A stretch of 9,600 bases of DNA, taken from JAZKFT01 sp043760535. Lineage in GTDB: Bacteria; Bacteroidota; Bacteroidia; Chitinophagales; Chitinophagaceae. The notes under the pieces are model-generated. The model saw only the letters and a program-made list of their open reading frames with translations. It did no database searches and was not told the DNA's origin. Every line of letters begins with the position of its first letter. The stretch's first letter is position 1. Made by a program: the position numbers and the translations under genes. Location: positions 1-9,600 of the forward strand of contig JAYUOV010000253.1 in NCBI GenBank assembly GCA_043760535.1, given 5' to 3'. Positions 5,452 through 9,600 of this stretch are shown here, piece after piece.

Positions 5452-5766
5452 ATGAAAAAAATTATCTTTTGTTTAGCAATTGCATTTGCTAGTTTTGGAA
5501 TGTCGGAAGCAAAGGCTTCTGCAACCAAAAATGATAAGGTTAGTTTTAAAACGACCGAGTCGAAAAGTGCTACTTTAGAAAACACTGAATTGAAAAACGA
5601 AGTAGTTGAAACCAATATGTTTCAAGGTACAATTTGTACCTTTTATGTGGGCGAACCTTATCTTGTTTGGGGCTTTAGTGGTTGGGAGGTTTGGAGAGAT
5701 ATTAGGCTTGATTGTTGGAGTTGTAGTTACTGCCCAGGTGACGTTATAAACACTATTGAGGAGTAA
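5452..5766 (+). CDS. Small exported Trp/Cys-rich peptide, function unknown
   Basis: 104 residues. A typical Sec signal peptide (K2, K3, hydrophobic 4-15) with a likely cleavage after A-K-A22. It is followed by a Lys/Thr/Ser/Glu-rich linker (about 23-56) and a distinct C-terminal part from about residue 58. That part holds all the mature cysteines (C62, C88, C91, C94; the last three form CxxCxxC) and four tryptophans (W73, W78, W81, W89), plus GEPYLVWGFSGWEVW. This reads as a leader, spacer and compact core that could be held by disulfides or bind metal. I recognise no named family. It is the first gene of a plus-strand run with a GLPGLI protein and a TonB-receptor-like protein, opposite an XRE regulator. 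Possible roles are a secreted toxin or signal, a metal or cofactor carrier, or a surface protein. It lacks the double-glycine leader of known Bacteroidota RiPP precursors. Confidence 0.75.
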   Translation: MKKIIFCLAIAFASFGMSEAKASATKNDKVSFKTTESKSATLENTELKNEVVETNMFQGTICTFYVGEPYLVWGFSGWEVWRDIRLDCWSCSYCPGDVINTIEE

Positions 5767-5781
5767 TATCAAATGGTACAC

Positions 5782-5793
5782 ATTCCGCCCTCT
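5782..5793. promoter_or_regulatory. 12-bp element upstream of GLPGLI gene (right arm of inverted pair)
   Basis: ATTCCGCCCTCT, the exact reverse complement of 5408-5419. It lies 15 bases after the peptide stop and 25 bases before the GLPGLI ATG, and like the left arm is followed by a TATTTTT tract. It may be a second binding site for the same regulator, making the GLPGLI-receptor pair its own transcription unit. There is no local hairpin, so it is not an ordinary terminator. Confidence 0.5.
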
Positions 5794-5818
5794 ATTTTTT
5801 TACATTTAAATCATTCTA

Positions 5819-6652
5819 ATGAAATATATTGAGATATTATTAACTACTATATTAATTTTAATTACTCCTATTCTTGTTTTCGCCCAGACGAATAATTATA
5901 AAATAACCTACAGACACTGTTTCCAAAATGACACAACAAGAGTATTGATTGATACCATAGGGCAAGAAGCTATTCTACTTGGAAATAGATATTCTAGTAG
6001 CTATAATTTTAGTAAGTTTTTTGGACAGAAATCAAGTACAGGAGATTTAGCAAAGGAATATGACGAGATTTTTAAGCAGAAAAAATCTGGGTTATTAAAA
6101 ATTCATGGTGAGGTTACTGCAGATTCAATTGGAAATATAATTTTTTGGGATAAAACTAAAGATTCAATCTATTTGCGTCAACATGTGATGACTGAATATC
6201 TCTTAACAACTGAAAACTTGGTTACAATAAATTGGAATATTTTAAAGGAGTACAAAAGCATTGATAAATATTTCTGCCAAAAAGCTACAAGTAAATTTAG
6301 AGGGCGGCAATATACTGCCTGGTTTACCACAAAAGTTCCAATTGTGGATGGCCCATGGAAATTTAAAAGTTTACCTGGACTGATTTTGGATTTATACGAT
6401 GACCGAAATCAAGTTAAAATATATGCGGTTTCAGTAGAATTTCCTACAAATGAGCAGATTCCAGATTTTCAGCCGGTAGGCAGGAAGGCTTCACTGACTG
6501 AATATTTTAATTATCCTGCTATCGTTTCAGAAAGAATTCGACGTACACTTGAAGCTGTACAAGAAAGCCAACCAAACCTTATACAAGGAGCGAATACGAG
6601 AATTCGCAGGCTGAAATCCGTGTTATACAACATAGAAATGTGGGCTGATTAA
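5819..6652 (+). CDS. GLPGLI family protein
   Basis: 277 residues with a signal peptide (hydrophobic 5-21, cleavage near F-A22 before Q23). It carries the family's signature block: INWNILKEYKSI, then C-Q-K-A, FRGRQYTAWF (160-169), VPIVDGPWKF and SLPGLILDLYDD, where the naming motif reads S-LPGLI at 184-189 instead of G-LPGLI. The length is normal for the family. GLPGLI proteins are a Bacteroidota-specific exported group, often in several copies per genome and next to TonB-receptor-like genes; their function is not established. It precedes the receptor gene by 19 bases, so the two are very likely co-transcribed. The 12-bp element at 5782-5793 may allow separate control from the peptide gene. 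Confidence 0.92.
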   Translation: MKYIEILLTTILILITPILVFAQTNNYKITYRHCFQNDTTRVLIDTIGQEAILLGNRYSSSYNFSKFFGQKSSTGDLAKEYDEIFKQKKSGLLKIHGEVTADSIGNIIFWDKTKDSIYLRQHVMTEYLLTTENLVTINWNILKEYKSIDKYFCQKATSKFRGRQYTAWFTTKVPIVDGPWKFKSLPGLILDLYDDRNQVKIYAVSVEFPTNEQIPDFQPVGRKASLTEYFNYPAIVSERIRRTLEAVQESQPNLIQGANTRIRRLKSVLYNIEMWAD

Positions 6653-6671
6653 CCGTAAATATATTGAAGCC

Positions 6672-9341
6672 TTGAATCTAAAATTTGTTTGCATCCTTTT
6701 AATAGTATGTTGTTATTGTATGCAGATTAGCGCACAACCATGCCGTAGTATTTCTGGCGTAGTAATAGATTCTAACAATGCCCCTCTTAGTTCAGTAATT
6801 GTAAATGCCTTTTTCGATGGCAAAGATTTTTATGGAGTAAGCAATAATATGGGTGCTTATACAATAAGGCTTTGCTCATCCATTGATGGTTTTAAAAAAT
6901 GGCAGGTATCGATTGCAATAAGTTTGATTGGTTATAAAAGAATTGATACGGTAATAACTGTAGGCTACGAAAAAGTAAAGGTTGGTGACATTGTTTTAAT
7001 GGAGCAAGTAACCGTATTAAAGGATGTAATAGTAAAAGTAAAGCCAATAGAGAAGCGTGGCGACACCACAGCTTATAATGTGGGTAGTTTTCAGAATAAA
7101 TTGGATGAAAACCTGGAAGATGTACTTAAGAAAATGCCAGGATTCGATATTGATGAAAGTGGTGCCATTAAATTCAACGGCAAACCCATCAGTAATATCT
7201 TAATTGAAGGCGATGAGATGAGCAAGAACTACAAAGCCATATCGCAAAATATTTCACCAGACATGATTAATAAGGTGGAAATGATTGAAAAGTGGAATAA
7301 AAACCCAATACTTAAAGATTTGGCCGGTGGTAATGCACAGGTTATGAATCTGACTTTAAAAAATCCTAATCTGGTTAGTGCTTTTGGTAAAGCAAAAGTG
7401 GGCGGAGGTGTTGAAAATAAAGTGAATGTTACCGGCAATGCCTTTTTAATTAATGCCAAACTTAAAAGTATGGCTATTGCCAACTTGAACAACATTGGTA
7501 CTAACCCATATAGCGAAATAGACTACTCAAAGGATTATGCACCCAACCAGGAGTATGAATTTTCAAGAACTATTTTGCCAAATCATATAGGGGAGAATAA
7601 CCTGTTTGGACAGTCTGTTTTTGGAAGCCAACAGAAGAACGATTTAATCAATAATAGCCGTATGGGTGTGCTAAATAATAATTACAGGCCAAACAAAACC
7701 ACTAACATTAAGTTATTTTCTGACATTTATTTTGATAGAATCATTCAAATCCAACAAGTTGATAACAATAACCTTGCTGCACCATCACTTTCTTTTCAAC
7801 AAAAAACATTTAAAAAGTTTACACCACATAATATTAATACTAATTTACAATTAATTCAAACTAAAAATAATGCCCAATTTTTATTGTCTGCTGTTTTAGA
7901 AAAAAAGCGTTATCAGGAAGATGCTGCCACCATTTCATTTAATGATTTTACTTCTTTAATGGCATCAGATTACACCCGTGCTGGTGTAGGAGGCTATTAT
8001 ACAAAACGACTGGATAGCAATAGAGCTTACGAAATTTCATTACAATACCTGCATGATGCTAAGCAGCAGGATTACACAATTGATAACGACAACTTCCGGA
8101 TTTTAGATTTGCTATATAAAACTAAATGGCAACAGCAGCAAGCCAATGGAACCATCAATTACTTTAAAGCAGAGGCTAAATATTTTAGAAAGTCTAAGAA
8201 GCTAAGAACAGAGCGATTAAGTATTTCAAATATCTATTTTAATACTGTATTTCTTTCCGGGTTATCGATAAAAGACAGTGTCAATAGCATTGTTATACCT
8301 GAGGGGTATTTAAATAGAAATGCAGTACAAAATAATAATATGCTGCTTAATTATAGTAGTTCGTTTAAATTAAAACAGTTTTCTATATCGGCAGATTTTG
8401 GTGTCTCATTAGTACAAAACCAGTTTGTAAATAAAGTGCAAAGTACTAGCTCGGTTGTAAAATCCATTTTCGCTGTTCCTAAAATTAATTTTACATATAC
8501 GCTTAATTCTAAGAATATATTGGCTCTTTATATTGCTAATAATGCAGACAGCCCACCGTTAGACATGCAGGAAGTTATGCCAATATTATCGGGTTTTAGG
8601 TACATTAATAAATCGTTGCCATTCATGAATAATTTGCAGCATCGGATATTAAATATTGCTTACAATTTCAGTGATTTAAATAAAGGCACATCGCTTCAGA
8701 TTTCAGCTAGCCATTTTAGGACGTCACAAAGCCAGGTTCGCAATATTCGGTTTACGAGAGATTTCGATTATACTATTAGCAGGTTTGAAGATAAAGGACA
8801 GGTTTTTAGTAGTCTTTATACAAAATTCGACAAGTACTTTTTTGATGCCAAAACAGCGATCAACATTAAGAATACACTTAGCTTATTTAATACACCTATT
8901 GAACTAAATGGTGTTATTGCCAGTACAAGGACACTAAACTACAAATCAGGGTTTTTAATTCGCCCCAATGTATTTACAAACACCAATATAGCTATTGGCG
9001 TTAATTACGATTACACCAAAGACCTGATATCTGGTAATAGTGTTTTTCAATGGCATCCTAATTTGGATATCTTATCTTCTATTGGCAAAAAAGTATCGAT
9101 GGGCTTTCGGGGCAATTACTATCGTTCTAATTACAACCCTTTTCAAAAAGACTATTGGCTGGCCAATGCACATATTTGGTACATTTTTATTCCTAAAAAA
9201 TTGGATTTAAAATTAAGTATGGTAAACATATTTAACACATCCCAATACTTTACCGGTTTTAAGAATGGATTTTTAGAAAGAAGCGACGCTACAAATTTGT
9301 TATCACGTTTTGGTTTGTTAGAACTTTCTTTTAAATTTTAG
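6672..9341 (+). CDS. TonB-dependent-receptor-like outer-membrane protein with carboxypeptidase-regulatory domain
   Basis: 889 residues. Signal peptide 1-21 (A-Q junction). Residues 26-113 form a carboxypeptidase-regulatory-like beta-sandwich, with ISGVVIDSNNAPLSSVIV, then GAYTIRL and SLIGYKR. Residues about 117-228 are plug-like: KRGDTTAYNVGSF, ENLEDVLKKMPGFDID, GKPISNILIEGDEM and ISPDMINKVEMIEKW. The remainder is a beta barrel of the OMP_b-brl/TonB-receptor type ending in F-K-F with a terminal aromatic residue. No TonB box is obvious. The start is unusual: TTG at 6672 gives the full signal peptide, no ATG fits (the first in-frame one, at residue 17, would destroy the peptide), and the frame is open further upstream. 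It probably carries a peptide or ligand across the outer membrane; the neighbouring small peptide is a tempting but unproven candidate. Confidence 0.88.
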   Translation: MNLKFVCILLIVCCYCMQISAQPCRSISGVVIDSNNAPLSSVIVNAFFDGKDFYGVSNNMGAYTIRLCSSIDGFKKWQVSIAISLIGYKRIDTVITVGYEKVKVGDIVLMEQVTVLKDVIVKVKPIEKRGDTTAYNVGSFQNKLDENLEDVLKKMPGFDIDESGAIKFNGKPISNILIEGDEMSKNYKAISQNISPDMINKVEMIEKWNKNPILKDLAGGNAQVMNLTLKNPNLVSAFGKAKVGGGVENKVNVTGNAFLINAKLKSMAIANLNNIGTNPYSEIDYSKDYAPNQEYEFSRTILPNHIGENNLFGQSVFGSQQKNDLINNSRMGVLNNNYRPNKTTNIKLFSDIYFDRIIQIQQVDNNNLAAPSLSFQQKTFKKFTPHNINTNLQLIQTKNNAQFLLSAVLEKKRYQEDAATISFNDFTSLMASDYTRAGVGGYYTKRLDSNRAYEISLQYLHDAKQQDYTIDNDNFRILDLLYKTKWQQQQANGTINYFKAEAKYFRKSKKLRTERLSISNIYFNTVFLSGLSIKDSVNSIVIPEGYLNRNAVQNNNMLLNYSSSFKLKQFSISADFGVSLVQNQFVNKVQSTSSVVKSIFAVPKINFTYTLNSKNILALYIANNADSPPLDMQEVMPILSGFRYINKSLPFMNNLQHRILNIAYNFSDLNKGTSLQISASHFRTSQSQVRNIRFTRDFDYTISRFEDKGQVFSSLYTKFDKYFFDAKTAINIKNTLSLFNTPIELNGVIASTRTLNYKSGFLIRPNVFTNTNIAIGVNYDYTKDLISGNSVFQWHPNLDILSSIGKKVSMGFRGNYYRSNYNPFQKDYWLANAHIWYIFIPKKLDLKLSMVNIFNTSQYFTGFKNGFLERSDATNLLSRFGLLELSFKF

Positions 9342-9373
9342 TCATGAAAATCATAGACAGATGTAATTCATTT

Positions 9374-9402
9374 AAAGTCTGCAAACTGATTTAAGACTTT
9401 TT
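9374..9402 (+). terminator. Terminator after the receptor gene
   Basis: AAAGTCT (9374-9380) pairs with AGACTTT (9394-9400) around a 13-nt loop, with a T-run from 9398 to 9402. It lies 33 bases past the receptor stop and before the oppositely oriented gene ending at 9418. The stem is weak but the place is right. Confidence 0.5.
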
Positions 9403-9417
9403 AAATTAGCTAAAATT

Positions 9418-9600
9418 TCAACCCACCTTATCCAACAACCTAACAATCCTTTCCAGTTGGTCATTCACTTCTTTTTCCTGCAATACATTGTTTACTTCGC
9501 CGGTGCTTTGGGTGGCAAACCATAGCATTACCATAGAGATATAATCCTGCATGTCTTTTCCGGCAAGGGTGGTTTTAAATTCCAGTATTTTTTCGTTGAT
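9418..9600 (-). CDS. C-terminus of a paralogue of the XRE regulator's lost tail (partial)
   Basis: The last 60 codons and stop of a minus-strand gene that continues beyond the right edge. It reads INEKILEFKTTLAGKD, then MQDYISMVMLWFATQSTGE, VNNVLQEKEVNDQLE and RIVRLLDKVG. It is near-identical to the untranslated segment that follows the XRE gene's TGA at 4969. By that homology, the missing N-terminal part probably carries an XRE helix-turn-helix (inference). The domain is predicted helical and I cannot assign a named family. It converges with the receptor gene. Confidence 0.75.
   Translation of the reverse strand: MNEKILEFKTTLAGKDMQDYISMVMLWFATQSTGEVNNVLQEKEVNDQLERIVRLLDKVG
9424..9591. repeat. 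Direct repeat, right copy (with 4792-4959)
   Basis: 168 bp, about 95% identical to 4792-4959 in the same orientation and coding the same C-terminal region. The two repeats are 4.6 kb apart and bracket the regulator/peptide/GLPGLI/receptor genes. Confidence 0.9.

Noticed and set aside
5408..5793. 12-bp inverted pair as the ends of a small transposable element (MITE)
   Set aside because: No target-site duplication at the outer edges, and the arms enclose a full exported-protein gene that fits its neighbours; a regulatory reading is simpler.
6299..6311. AGAGGGCGG-C-AAT inside the GLPGLI gene as a third copy of the 12-bp element
   Set aside because: It has an extra base and encodes the conserved FRGRQY block of the family, so protein conservation explains it.

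Overview
The window is AT-rich and looks like a member of the Bacteroidota, most likely Chitinophagaceae or a close relative. Evidence: a GLPGLI-family protein, a DUF6268-like barrel, a carboxypeptidase-regulatory/plug/OMP_b-brl type receptor, an ORF6N-domain remnant, signal peptides ending A-Q, weak Shine-Dalgarno sequences, and a Bacteroidota-type TAnnTTTG box ahead of a tRNA gene. The family and lineage calls come from reading the sequence; no search was run.

Layout. 1-660 holds no convincing gene, only hairpins and short repeats. 662-1192 is a tRNA-Ser(GGA) gene whose 3' end is followed at once by the ATG of a small GIY-YIG nuclease gene. The nuclease is followed by a second, broken copy of the same tRNA, in which two segments are replaced by 16-bp palindromes, and then by a strong terminator. 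1270-1580 (minus) is a frameshifted ORF6N-domain pseudogene. 1581-2070 is gene-poor. 2071-3283 is a two-gene unit (small exported protein plus an outer-membrane-barrel-like protein) with an 11-base overlap. 3284-3757 is an intergenic tract with three short hairpins. 3758-4759 is a DUF6268-like barrel protein.

4780-9600 is the most interesting part. A minus-strand XRE-family regulator is cut off by a single in-frame TGA; its reading frame continues into 62 codons that are about 95% identical in DNA to the end of another gene running off the right edge. Divergent from the regulator are three exported proteins on the plus strand: a 104-aa Trp/Cys-rich peptide with a CxxCxxC motif, a GLPGLI protein, and an 889-aa TonB-receptor-like outer-membrane protein with a TTG start. 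A perfect 12-bp inverted pair sits just upstream of both the peptide gene and the GLPGLI gene. I read this as a regulated peptide/GLPGLI/receptor cassette, probably one member of a tandem duplicated set. The role of the peptide is unknown.
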